From Ampelomyces quisqualis (Eukaryota; Ascomycota; Dothideomycetes; Pleosporales; Phaeosphaeriaceae), in the NCBI GenBank assembly GCA_018398575.1, contig JAGTXZ010000004.1, positions 1 through 17,549 of the forward strand: 17,549 nt of DNA, in the 5' to 3' direction. Numbering within the stretch: position 1 is the stretch's first letter; every line of letters starts with the position of its first letter. Positions 1-9,718 of this stretch are shown here, piece after piece. A program made the position numbers and the translations under genes. The notes under the pieces were generated by a model. The model saw nothing but the letters and a program-made list of their open reading frames with translations. It was not told where the DNA came from and searched no databases.

Positions 1-1161
1 AGGTCTAGCTGGCAGGTCCGCCTTACCGCGTGTACTTGTCCAGCTAGGCCTTCCTTCTGGAGAACCTTATGCCCTTTACTAGGCGTGTTAGGGACCAGGA
101 CTTTTACTTTAAAAAAATTAGAGTGTTTAAAGCAGGCCTTTGCTTAAATACGTTAGCATGAAATAATAGAATAGGACGTGCAGTCCTATTTTGTTGGTTT
201 CTAAGACTGCTGTAATAATTAATAGAGATAGTTAGGGGCATTAGTATTCAATTGTTAGAGGTAAAATTCTTAGATTTATTAAAGACTAACTACTGCGAAA
301 GCATTTGCCAAGGATGTTTTTATTAATTAGTGAACGAAAGTTAGGAGATTAAAGACAATCAGATACTGTTGTAGTCTTAACTGTAAACTATGCTAACTAG
401 GGATTAGGCGATGTTCTTTTTCTGACTCGCTTGGCACCTTACAAGAAATCAAAGTTTTTGGGTTCTAGGGGGAGTATGGTTGCAAGGCTGAAACTTAAAG
501 AAATTAACAGAAGGGCACTACTAGGCGTAGAGCCTGCAGCTTAATTTGACTTAACACAGGAAAACTTACTAGGTCCAGATGAAATAAGGATTAACAGATT
601 GAGAGCTCTTTCTTGATTTTTCAGGTAGTAGTGCATAGCTGTTCTTAGTTAGTGGAGTAATTTGTCTGCTTAATTGTAATAACAAACAAGACCTTAACCT
701 GCTAAATAGCTAGGCTAGCTTTGGCTGGTTGCTAGCTTCTTAGAGGGACTATTAGCTTAAGCTAATAAAAGTTTAAGGCAATAACAGGTCTGTAATGCCC
801 TTAGATGTTCTGGGCTGCACGCGCGCTACACTAACAGAGCCAACAAGTTCTTTACCTTAGCTAAAAGGTCTAGGCAATCTTGTTAAACTCTGTTGTGCTA
901 GGGATAGAGCATTGCAATTATTGCTCTTTAACAAGAAATGCCTAGTAAGCGCGTGTTATCAGCATGCGTTAATTACGTCCCTGCCCTTTGTACACACTGC
1001 CTGTTGCTACTACTAATTGAATGGCTTAGTAAGGCCTTTGGACTGGCTTAAAAAGGTTGGCAACAACTATCCTAAGCTGGAAAGTTTGTTAAACTTAGTT
1101 ATTTAGAGGAAGTAAAAGTTGTAACAAGGTTTTTGTAGGTAAACCTGCAGAAGGATTATTA
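1..1161 (+). rRNA. 18S rRNA gene, 3' part (unit 1), RIP-mutated, probably a pseudogene
   Basis: Small-subunit rRNA gene entering the window from the left; about 637 bases of its 5' end are missing by comparison with the full copy at 10548. Order and length match a fungal 18S without introns, and the 3' end is recognised from the terminal aaggattatta (normally aaggatcatta). Compared with a normal fungal 18S there are many C-to-T and G-to-A transitions. Some hit nearly invariant decoding-site bases: T at 998, 1002 and 1005 (E. coli C1400, C1404, C1407) and T at 1120 (C1496). The two decoding adenines (1116-1117) are intact. A functional small subunit with these changes is unlikely, so I read it as a RIP pseudogene. 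The gene identity is certain; loss of function is inferred. Confidence 0.95.
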
Positions 1162-1351
1162 CATTTAGTAGCTTGCTACTGCTAAGAGGGTCTGTTAGGC
1201 TGTATAGTATTGCTACTAACAAGCAGTATAATCCTCTAAGTTAACCCTTGTCTTTTGCGTACCTACGTTTCCTTAGCAGGTATAACCTGCTAGCTGGACA
1301 AAATTAAAACCCTTGAATATTTAATTAGTGTCTGAGAAACTTAATAATTAC
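1162..1351 (+). other. Internal transcribed spacer 1 (ITS1), unit 1
   Basis: Spacer between the 18S 3' end and the 5.8S start. The core at about 1248-1275 (cttttgcgtacctacgtttc) and the following cagg-ataacctg hairpin at about 1278-1291 are typical of Pleosporales ITS1. The start, with tagtagcttgctactgcta and agagggtctgttagg, resembles Phaeosphaeriaceae. Transitions typical of RIP are present, for example in the usually GC-rich hairpin. The taxonomic reading is from memory of the family. Confidence 0.9.
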
Positions 1352-1507
1352 AACTTTTAACAACAGATCTCTTGGTTCTGGCATTAATAAAGAACGCAGC
1401 GAAATGCGATAAGTAGTGTAAATTGCAGAATTCAGTAAATTATTAAATCTTTGAACGCACATTGCGCCCCTTAGTATTCTATAGGGCATGCCTGTTTAAG
1501 CGTTATT
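1352..1507 (+). rRNA. 5.8S rRNA gene (unit 1), RIP-mutated
   Basis: About 156 bases starting at aacttttaac and ending at agcgttatt, the normal size for fungal 5.8S. The conserved core (gaacgcagcgaaatgcgata, then ttgaacgcacattgcgcc) is intact. Against the ascomycete consensus I count 16 differences, every one C-to-T or G-to-A, and every one in a pyrimidine-C-purine context on one strand. About six such sites stay unmutated, and no C outside this context is changed. Examples are catcgatga to cattaataa and tcatcgaat to ttattaaat. A normal 5.8S hardly varies within the ascomycetes, so this level of change points to a mutated, probably non-functional copy. Counts were made by hand against a remembered consensus. 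Confidence 0.95.
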
Positions 1508-1660
1508 TGTACTCTTAAGCTCTGCTTAGTGTTAGGTGTTTGTCTATGCTTTTGCTTAGACTTACCTCAAAGCAATTGGCAGCTAGTGTTTTAGCATAGA
1601 AGCGCAGCACATCTTGCACTTCTAGTCTTAAACACTAGCTTCTAGTAAGTCCCTTTACGT
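1508..1660 (+). other. Internal transcribed spacer 2 (ITS2), unit 1
   Basis: Spacer between 5.8S and 28S, about 153 bases. It holds the usual ascomycete landmarks: ctcttaagctctgcttagtg after 5.8S (normally ctcaagctctgcttggtg), a caattggcagct segment at about 1574, and the junction with 28S before ttgacctta. It reads as a Pleosporales ITS2 with C-to-T and G-to-A changes. The 5.8S/28S proximal stem should still form, partly through G-U pairs. Confidence 0.88.
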
Positions 1661-4600
1661 TTGACCTTAGATTAGGTAGAGATACCCGCTAAACTTAAGC
1701 ATATTAATAAGCAGAGGAAAAGAAACCAACAGGAATTGCCTTAGTAACGGCGAGTAAAGCGGCAACAGCTCAAATTTAAAATCTAGCTCTCTTAGGGCCT
1801 AAGTTGTAATTTGTAGAGGGCGCTTTGGTGTTAGCAGTAGTCTAAGTTCCTTGGAACAGGACGTTACAGAGGGTAAGAATCCTGTACGTAGTCGCTAGCC
1901 TTTGCCGTGTAAAGCCCCTTTAACAAGTTAAGTTGTTTAAGAATGCAGCTCTAAATAGAAGGTAAATTTCTTCTAAAGCTAAATACTAGCCAGAGACTGA
2001 TAGCGCACAAGTAGAGTGATTGAAAGATAAAAAGCACTTTGGAAAGAGAGTTAAATAGCACGTAAAATTGTTAAAAGGGAAGCGCTTGCAGCCAGACTTG
2101 CCTGTAGTAGTTTATCTAGACTTTTGTCTAGTGCACTCTTCTGCAGGCAGGCTAGCATCAGTCTAGGCAATTGGATAAAGGTTTCTATTACGTACCTCTC
2201 TTTAGGGAGGCCTTATAGGGGAGACGTTATGCAACTAGTCTAGACTAAGGTCTGCATATCTACTAGGATGCTAGCGTAATAGCTATAAGCGGCCTGTCTT
2301 AAAACACAGACTAAGAGTCTAACATCTATGCAAGTGTTTAGGTGTTAAGCCCAAACGCGTAATAAAAGTAAATAGAGGTAGGAACTCTTTAGGTGCACTA
2401 TCAACTAATCCTGATGTCTTTAGATAGATTTGAGTAAGAGCATAGCTGTTGGGACCTAAAAGATAGTAAACTATGCTTAAATAGGGTAAAGCTAGAGGAA
2501 ACTCTAGTAGAGGCTTACAGCAGTTCTAACGTGCAAATTAATTGTTAAATTTAGGCATAGGGGCGAAAGACTAATTAAACTATCTAGTAGCTGGTTCCTG
2601 CTAAAGTTTCCCTTAGGATAGCAGTAACGTATTTAGTTTTATAAGGTAAAGCGAATAATTAGAGGCCTAGAGGTTAAAATAACCTTTACTTATTCTTAAA
2701 CTTTAAATATATAAGAAGTCTTTGTTACTTAATTAAACGTAGACACTTAAATGTACTGTTACTAGTAGGCTATTTTTGGTAAGCAGAACTAGCAATGCAG
2801 GATAAACTGAACGCAGGGTTAAAGTGCCAGAATATACGCTTATCAGATACTACAAAAGGTGTTAGTTTATCTAGACAGCAGGACAGTAGCTATAGAAGTT
2901 AGAATCTGCTAAGGAGTGTGTAACAACTCACCTGCTAAATAAACTAGCCCTAAAAATAGATGGCGCTTAAGCGTATTACCTATACCCTGCTGCCAGGGCA
3001 GAATTTACGCCCTAGCAAGTAGGCAGGCGTAGAGGCTTGTAACAAAGCCTTGGAGGTAACTCTAAGTTAAACAGCCTCTAGTGCAGATCTTAGTAGTAGT
3101 AGCAAATACTTAAATAAGAACTTTAAGGACTAAAGTAGGGAAAGGTTCTGTGTAAACAGCAGTTAGACACAGGTTAGTCAATTCTAAGAGATAGGGTAGT
3201 TCTGTTTTAATGTTAGCGCTTGCGCTACGCCCTTAAAAGGGAAGCTAGTTAACATTCTGGCACCTAGATGTAGATTCTCTGCAGCAACGCAATTGAGAGC
3301 GGAGACCTTGGCAGAAGCTCTAAGAAGAGTTCTCTTTTCTTCTTAACAGTCTGTTACCCTGAAATTGGTTTGTCTAGAGCTAGGGTTTAATAGCTAGAAG
3401 AGCGCTGCACTTTTGCGGCGTTTGGTGCGCTCCTAACAAGCCTTAAAAATCTGCTTAAAGAAATAGTTTTTACGCCAGGTTGTACTTATAACTACAGCAG
3501 GTCTCTAAGGTAAAAAGCCTCTAGTTAATAGAACAATGTAGATAAGAGAAGTTAGCAAAATAGATCTGTAACTTTAGGAAAAGGATTAGCTCTAAGGGTT
3601 AGGTATGTTAGGCCTTAGGGAGAAGCCTCTGGCGCAGAAGGGCACTAACCGCAAGGTAGGCGCCTTTTAGTGCTAGAGTGCAGACACTCTTAGCAGGCTT
3701 TAGCTGTCTAGCGTATGTTTAACAACCAACTTAGAACTGGTACAAACAAGGGGAATCTAACTGTCTAATTAAAACATAGCATTGCGATAGCTAGAAAGTA
3801 GTGTTAACGCAATGTAATTTCTGCCTAGTGCTCTAAATATTAAAGCAAAGAGATTTAACCAAGCGCAGGTAAACAGCAGGAGTAACTATAACTCTCTTAA
3901 GGTAGCTAAATGCCTTGTTATCTAATTAGTAACGCGCATGAATAGATTAACGAGATTCCTACTGTCCCTATCTACTATCTAGCGAAACTACAGCTAAGGG
4001 AACAGGCTTAGCCAAATTAGCAAGAAAAGAAGACCCTGTTAAGCTTAACTCTAGTTTGACATTGTAAAAAGACATAGGAGGTGTAGAATAGGTAAGAGCT
4101 TTGGCGCTGGTAAAATACTACTACCCTTATTGTTTTTTTACTTATTTAATAAAGTAGAGCTAGGCCTTACTGCTTAACTTCTAGCGTTAAGGTCTCTTGT
4201 AGACTAATCTAGGTTAAAGACATTGTTAGGTAGGGAGTTTAGCTAGGGCAGCACATCTGTTAAACCATAACGCAGGTGTCCTAAGGGAGACTTATAGAGA
4301 ACAGAAATCTCTAGTAGAGCAAAAGGGCAAAAGTCCCCTTGATTTTAATTTTCAGTGTAAATACAAACCATAAAAGTGTAGCCTATTAATCCTTTAGTCC
4401 CTTAAAATTTAGGGCTAAAGGTGCTAGAAAAGTTACTACAGGGATAACTAGCTTGTGGCAGCCAAGCGTTTATAGCAACGTTGCTTTTTAATCCTTTGAT
4501 ATTAGCTCTTCCTATTATACCAAAGCAGAATTTAGTAAGCGTTGGATTGTTCACCCACTAATAGGGAACGTAAGCTGGGTTTAGACTGTCGTAAGACAGG

Positions 4601-5003
4601 TTAGTTTTACTCTACTAATGACCTTGCCCTAATGGTAATACTGCTTAGTACAAGAGGAACTGCAGTTTCAGATAATTGGTTTTTGCAGCTGTCTGACCAG
4701 GCATTGCTGCAAAGCTACCATCTGCTAGATTATAGCTAAACGCCTCTAAGTCAGAATCTATGCCAGAACAGGGTAATTTCTGCCTGCACTAGTTAGATAC
4801 GAATAGGCCTTTGGCTAAGAACCTTACCAGATTAGCGTTAGCAGCTCTATTGAAATTGAGACTGCTAGCTAGTGTATTGCAATTGTACAGTGCGCAGGAT
4901 TAAATCCTTTGTAGACAACTTAGTTGCCTAGCTGAGTTGTGTAAGTAGTTAAGTAGCCTTGTTGTTACAAGCTACTAAGCGTAAGCCTAATGCTAGCTTG
5001 GTT
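1661..5003 (+). rRNA. 28S rRNA gene (unit 1), RIP-mutated, probably a pseudogene
   Basis: Large-subunit rRNA gene of about 3.34 kb, full length and without introns; the common intron/homing site ctctcttaaggtagc (3892-3906) is uninterrupted. It starts at ttgaccttagattaggtaga (normally ttgacctcggatcagg), and the 3' end is placed by the gccttgttgttacaa block about 50 bases upstream, accurate to about 10 bases. Transitions are spread along it. Invariant positions hit include the P-loop (A at 4245 and 4250), the peptidyl-transferase ring (T 4497, A 4501, T 4503, A 4504; E. coli C2501, G2505, C2507, G2508) and the sarcin-ricin loop (A at 4652 for G2659, giving AAGA in place of GAGA). One G is missing near 2315 relative to unit 2. 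Most likely a RIP pseudogene. Confidence 0.95.
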
Positions 5004-5138
5004 GAATATAGGAATTATTCCTCCTTATCTAGTGTAACATTAGGAACATGTCTACTAGAGGGGGATAGTGCTGCAGGAGCGCTAGAATAATCTACGTTTC
5101 TAGTCAGAGCATATAGGCGCACTTGCTAGATAATTTAG
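5004..5138 (+). other. 28S-proximal spacer (3' external spacer), unit 1
   Basis: Non-coding stretch between the 28S end and the hairpin subrepeats. It holds a small inverted repeat, aggaa-tta-ttcct at about 5010-5022, just downstream of the 28S 3' end. Its position would suit a 3'-end processing hairpin, but the stem is only five base pairs and I would not insist on it. No other element recognised. Confidence 0.6.
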
Positions 5139-5730
5139 GAGCCTTGTAGGCGCTGCTAGAGATTTTTAGCTGCTCTTGCAGGGGCGTACAGGCTGTCTCT
5201 CTATTTATTTAGGGGGCCTTGCAGGTGCTGCTTGAGATTTTAGCAGCCTCTGCAAGGGCGTACAGGCTGTCTCTCTATTTATTTAGAGGGCCTTGCAGGT
5301 GCTGCTAGATTCAGCGGCTCTTGCAAGGGCGTACAGGCTGTCTCTCTATTTATTTAGGGGGCTGTGCAGGTGCTGCTTGAGATTTTGTATGAGGCCTCCC
5401 GCAAGGGCGTGCATACTGTCTCATTTTATTTAGTACTCTTGCATACAAGGCTTGAAAATCTTAGGCAGCTTCTATAGGGGCGTACAGGCTGTCTCCCTAT
5501 TTATTTAGGGGGTCCTACAGGCGCTGCTTGATATTATAGCAGCTCTTGTAGGGGCGTATAGGCTGTCTCTCTATTTTACTTAAGATTTTGGCAGCCTCTG
5601 CAAGAGGGGCGTATAGGCTGTCTCTCTATTTATTTAGAGAGTCCTACAGGCGCTCCTTAATATTATAGCAGCTCTTGCAAGAGCGTATAGGCTGTCTATC
5701 TATTTATTTAGAGAGCCTTACAGGTACTGT
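5139..5730 (+). repeat. IGS subrepeat array, about eight ~74-bp hairpin units (unit 1)
   Basis: Tandem units marked by the recurring block ggctgtctctctatttattt at about 5191, 5265, 5336, 5414 (diverged), 5487, 5561, 5616 and 5690. Spacings are 74, 71, 78, 73, 74, 55 and 74 bp, so one unit is shortened. Each unit has an inverted repeat (ccttgcag...gctgct...agcagc...ctgcaagg) that folds into a long hairpin, followed by gggcgtacaggctg and a pyrimidine- and T-rich run. The array begins only about 135 bp after 28S. A hairpin followed by a T-rich tract in this position could serve Pol I termination or fork arrest, but that is inference; subrepeats here are common in fungal IGS. Confidence 0.9.
5387..5450 (+). 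other. Diverged subrepeat patch, unit 1 only
   Basis: The fourth subrepeat of unit 1 differs strongly from the matching stretch of unit 2 (about 16572-16634), whereas the sequence on both sides is identical. It reads gtatgaggcctcccgcaagg, then a gtgcatac segment and an unusual tcattttatttagtactc tail. It keeps the gcaagggcgt core and has its own gtatg/catac inverted repeat. The unit 2 version matches the array consensus, so this one is the odd one. Confidence 0.8.
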
Positions 5731-5754
5731 ATAAAAATCTCTGGTAGGTAATAA

Positions 5755-5874
5755 CTAGTAAGTTTAGAGTAGCTAGTAAGTTTAGAGTAGCTAGTAAGTT
5801 TAGAGTAGCTAGTAAGTTTAGAGTAGCTAGTAAGTTTAGAGTAGCTAGTAAGTTTAGAGTAGCTAGTAAGTTTA
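5755..5874 (+). repeat. 18-bp tandem repeat (unit 1), six full copies plus a partial
   Basis: Unit ctagtaagtttagagtag, starting at 5755, 5773, 5791, 5809, 5827 and 5845, all identical, then a partial seventh copy at 5863-5874. The same number of copies is present in unit 2. Perfect identity of the copies suggests recent slippage or conversion. Function unknown. Confidence 0.95.
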
Positions 5875-6030
5875 AAATAATAGTACTGTTAAAATTAAAG
5901 AATTTTTTAACAAAAATTATTCAAAGAATATTAGATTACAACTAAGTATATTTTAGACAGAAGTAAGCTTATATATATACTACTTGTAATGTCTTTGTAA
6001 AAATAAAAATAAAAAACTAAGATTTCTAAA

Positions 6031-6505
6031 CTAGAGATTTTTAAAAAAACCTAAAGCCTATATCTATTCTATATTAAATTCTAATATAACTAAAGTCTTA
6101 TCTACTACCTTTTAGTATAAATAGGCTTATCTATAGATAAATAGTTAAGTAATTAGTTTTAGTTTATTTTATTAATAAGCTATATATTTAAATCTTAGAA
6201 AAATAATAGTATTTTAAATATCTTAATTTGCAAACAGAAATAAATAAAAACTTAAAATTTATAACAAAAGAGTTTTAAAGAAACTTAAGCCTATATCTAT
6301 ACTATATTATAATATAATATAACTAAAATCTTATCTACTACCTCTTAACAAAGATACACTTAGATAAAGATAAAAAGTTAAGTAAATAGCTCTAGTTTAA
6401 AGTCTAAAAAGAATAATACTATTTTTAATAGTTTAATTTGTAAACAAATATAAAAAAAAACTATTAACTTTAAAACTAGAGATTTTAAAAAAACTTAAGT
6501 AGAGA
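6031..6505. repeat. Eroded ~210-235-bp tandem repeat in the IGS
   Basis: Two diverged copies begin at about 6031 and 6266, and a partial third at 6476-6505. Shared landmarks are a gag-tttt-aaa-aaac start, then agcctatatctat (6056 and 6289), aactaaa-tcttatctactacc, and tttg-aaaca (about 6228 and 6438). The copies differ by substitutions and small indels, so they are older than the 18-bp array. The matching start of this block is present in unit 2 up to the end of the window. Confidence 0.75.
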
Positions 6506-6681
6506 ATACGTCTAGTTACATAGTCTTTTATCTAATATCTATATAACTTAGGCCTAGTTAGAACTAATATTATACTTCTACTCTAAAAATTGTTTTATAA
6601 TTAATTCTAAAAAAGGTAACTAGTTAGCCTATACTTAGTAATTATAAATTCCTATATTTAGTAGTACTAAAGAAGTTACGT

Positions 6682-6716
6682 AAGCTTCTTTCTTAATTTA
6701 CCTAAGAAAGCTTTTT
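6682..6716. repeat. Inverted repeat at start of the 6705 repeat
   Basis: aagcttctttctta at about 6682-6695 pairs with taagaaagctttt at 6703-6715, with a short bulge and a loop of about seven bases. It overlaps the left edge of the 6705 repeat. No role can be assigned; AT-rich DNA yields such stems by chance. Confidence 0.4.
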
Positions 6717-7100
6717 ATACTTAGTTAGAATAGTTTTTCTCTTTTTAATTATTTCTATTTTAGGTTGTATCTAGAATAAAATATAGGCCTTAGTAGCTAT
6801 TTTATTTATAATATCTATTTTTTTAGTTATATATATCCTTAAAGTAGCTAGTAGGTTAGAAGTTACTAGTAAGTCTAAGGTAGCTAGTAAGTTTAAGGTA
6901 GCTAGTAAGTTTAAGGTAGCTAGTAAGTTTAGAGTAGCTAAGGTAGCTAGTAGGTTAAGGTAGCTAATAGAATAAAAGTTACTACTATATTTTAGGCTCT
7001 TATAAATTTAAAATACCTAGTTAGTTAAAAGAAAGCTTTATACCCTTAGTCAGAATAGTTTTCCCTTTAATTATTCTATTTTAGCTTATATATCTAGAAT
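6705..7100. repeat. Pair of ~72-bp direct repeats, about 325 bp apart
   Basis: The block at 6705-6777 (agaaagcttt, then agaatagtttttctcttttt, ending in tatctagaat) recurs at 7030-7100 with a few changes. Both copies are followed by 18-bp-type ctagtaag motifs, so a larger unit of roughly 325 bp was probably duplicated. The second copy keeps more C and G (acccttagtcag, ttccc), so it seems less mutated. Confidence 0.7.
6848..6966. repeat. Second, degenerate 18-bp repeat array
   Basis: Copies related to the ctagtaagtttagagtag unit at 6848, 6866, 6884, 6902 and 6920, followed by shortened versions to about 6966. Variants read ctagtaagtttaaggtag and ctagtaggtt. A further scattered trace lies at about 7118-7172 (ctagtaag, ctagtacgtttagagtag). 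They share an origin with the array at 5755 but have drifted. Confidence 0.85.
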
Positions 7101-8058
7101 TTAATATATATACTTCAGAGCTAGTAAGCATAAAGTTACTAGTACGTTTAGAGTAGGTAGTATATTTACAGAGTTTTAGTTAATTATAATAGTACTCTTA
7201 ATATGTAATTGCTATAAATATTGTGGAAAAAATTATAAACTTTATTTTTCTAGATAGTAGTAATCTTACATTCAATATATCTTAATTTTAATGATTTATA
7301 ATAATTTATCATTTCTATATAGAGACTATAAAAGTATAAAAAGTATGTAACAGATAATTTTTGTTTATTTAATATAAAAGTGTTAGTCTTTTTCCTAAAA
7401 TTATAAAACTATTCTTATTATTTTAGAATCTTTCTATAAGAATTAAGACAAAAAATTAAATTATTAAATAGTAGAAATAATTTTAGAGTTATAATATCTC
7501 TTATACGTCTAACTGCTATAATATAAAAATATATTACCTTTCTATTAGTAAAAATAAACTTATATTAGTCTTAGTAAATAGAATAATAAATTCTAGTTTA
7601 TCTTAAACATAGTACCTATTATATTAGTTAATAAAGAATATTTATAATTACTTTACTATATTCTTATTCTCTAGTACTTATTAAATACAAATATTAGTAG
7701 GCTTTTTAAAGTTATATATATAGAAGTATTACTATATTAGAGTATACTCTTACTACTTTTTTAAACTTATAATAAAAATAAGAAAAAGAAAAGAAAATAA
7801 AAGACTAATAATTCTTTACAGCAAAGTTAGTATATATATCTAATATTACTAAACCTTAAAATTATACAATTCTTTACAAGTATTAGAAAGCTTACTTCTA
7901 CTAAGAAAAAAAACTATTATTAGTTGTTACTTTCTTCTAGTATAACTTAAGAAAAGAAAGGTATAGATCTAGAGATTTTTAGTATTTCTAGCTTATATAG
8001 ATACTTAACTTAAACTAGGCTAGATCTAATATACTATAGGTAGAATAAAGATAGTACT

Positions 8059-8122
8059 AGTATAAAACTTATATAAGTAGCTTTTTTAGTATAAAACTTA
8101 TATAAGTAGCTTTTTTAGTATA
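8059..8122. repeat. 29-bp tandem duplication
   Basis: agtataaaacttatataagt followed by agctttttt occurs at 8059-8087 and again, identically, at 8088-8116; a third start (agtata) follows. A recent slippage event inside the AT-rich IGS. Confidence 0.9.
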
Positions 8123-9700
8123 GATTCTATTAGTTTCTAGTAAACTTTATATAACACTAGTTAGAGAAAGATATTACTAGCTTCTTAGTTTAGATTATAA
8201 TTTTCTTTTACTAGATATTATATAATAATTGTAAAAACTAGATATTACTAGATTTTTAGTCTATATTATTTTTTTCTATACTAGAATTTATATAATATAC
8301 TATAAATAACGTGTTAGCTTTATTAGGTAAGATTATATTATATTATAGTTAAAAACAATATTTTTCTAGTTTAAAATAGTCCTAGCTTTATTAGCTAAGA
8401 TTATATTATATTAGAAAAATATATTTCTCTAGTTTAAAATAGAGATAAGTAGCTTAACTAGTCTATATATAATTATTATATAGTTAAAATCTATAAAATT
8501 CTAGTTTAGAAAAGATATAACAAGCTTTATAGATAATATAATAATAGTTTAGAGTAGAATCTATATTATACTAGTAGATTATATAAGATTAATATACTAG
8601 TTTAGATACTATTATTTTAAAGTAAAATCTTTATTATACTAGTATAGAACTATTCTTTAGTATTTAAAGTAAATGTAATAGAGTAAAAACTAAATATTAG
8701 TAGCTCTACTTATTTAGACTATACATTATAAAAAAAGATATTAATAATTCTACTTATCTAGATTATCTTAGTTTGTATTAAAATTTATACTATATTAGTA
8801 ATAAGAGACGTTAGTAGTTTTACACAAATATATTATACTAGTATTAGTAGTTTAAACATATATATTATATTATTTTATAGTTAGAATATAACTTATACTA
8901 GTAAGAAATAGATAGTAGTAGCGTTACTTGTCTAGATTATTATTATCTATATTTAGAGCTACTAGATTTTTTCTATTTTAAATAAAAAGCTAGTAGGTTA
9001 TTTAAAACTCTGTTTTCTTATCTAGTATAGTTATATAGAATATTAGTAGGCTTAGAAAAGATATAAGAACGTAAAGTAGTAATATTAGTTGTAGCTCTAA
9101 TACTTAGCTCTAACTTTTTAAAATTTATAAGAAGTTTATTTCTATATCTTAGGTAAGAGAAGAATCTTCTATTAGTTATATTAAATAGAAGTTTTGTTTT
9201 ACAAGCTATATATTTCTTTATAAAAGAAAATTTATATTTAGTTTCTACTAATCTCTTGTTCTATATAGTAGAATTTTTTTGTTATAGTAAATAAGCTAGT
9301 AATACTTTTATACATAGAAGAAAAAACTATACTAGTTTTAAAAAGATATAAACAGCTCTACTAGTATAGATCTAATAATAATATATTATAAATATATATA
9401 ATTTTAATACAAAGAAAAGTAGCTAGACTAGTATAGATTATAATTAAGATTTTTCTTTAGAGTTTAGGGTATATAAGTACCTTTATAATTTAGATTATAC
9501 TAGTATAGAATAAGATTTGTAGCTTTATTAGTATAGATAATATTATTCTATTATAGAATATTTCTTCTAGTACTAAAATAGTTTATTTGTAGCTTTATTT
9601 GTATGTATAATATTATTTTATAGTTAGAATATAACTTATACTAGTAAGAAATAGAAAGTAGTTGCTCTACTTATCTAGATTATATAATTTTTGGTTAAAA
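8117..9700. repeat. Eroded minisatellite-like region
   Basis: Long run of loosely repeated phrases with spacing of roughly 60-75 bp, such as ctagtttaga, tactagtatagaa, agtagct-tactt-tctagattat and gttagaat-taacttatactag. The clearest pair is 8871-8940 and 9614-9683: 70 bp each, 743 bp apart, about five mismatches by eye. The rest is too decayed to set unit borders. Likely a RIP-eroded IGS minisatellite; no gene. Confidence 0.6.
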
Positions 9701-9718
9701 TATATTGTTATACAAGTA

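Larger units (their letters stand above)
5875..9718. other. AT-rich, RIP-saturated IGS core (unit 1)
   Basis: About 3.8 kb of extremely AT-rich DNA without any gene. Remaining C is almost only in CpT and ApC contexts and remaining G in ApG. CpG, CpA and TpG are nearly absent; for example I find none of the three between 6001 and 6180. That is the end state expected of RIP. It is built from eroded repeats listed separately. The parts outside them, about 6506-6704, 7173-8058 and scattered stretches, show nothing I can name. Confidence 0.85.

Noticed and set aside
3892..3906. rDNA intron or homing-endonuclease insertion in 28S
   Set aside because: The ctctcttaaggtagc target is uninterrupted in both units, and the 18S and 28S lengths fit intron-free genes.
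5387..5450. Transposon (MITE-like) insertion in the subrepeat array
   Set aside because: The patch replaces rather than adds sequence (lengths differ by one base), keeps the gcaagggcgt core and has no target duplication. It is better read as a diverged subrepeat.
5755..5874. CRISPR array
   Set aside because: The 18-bp repeats are directly adjacent with no spacers, and this is fungal nuclear DNA.
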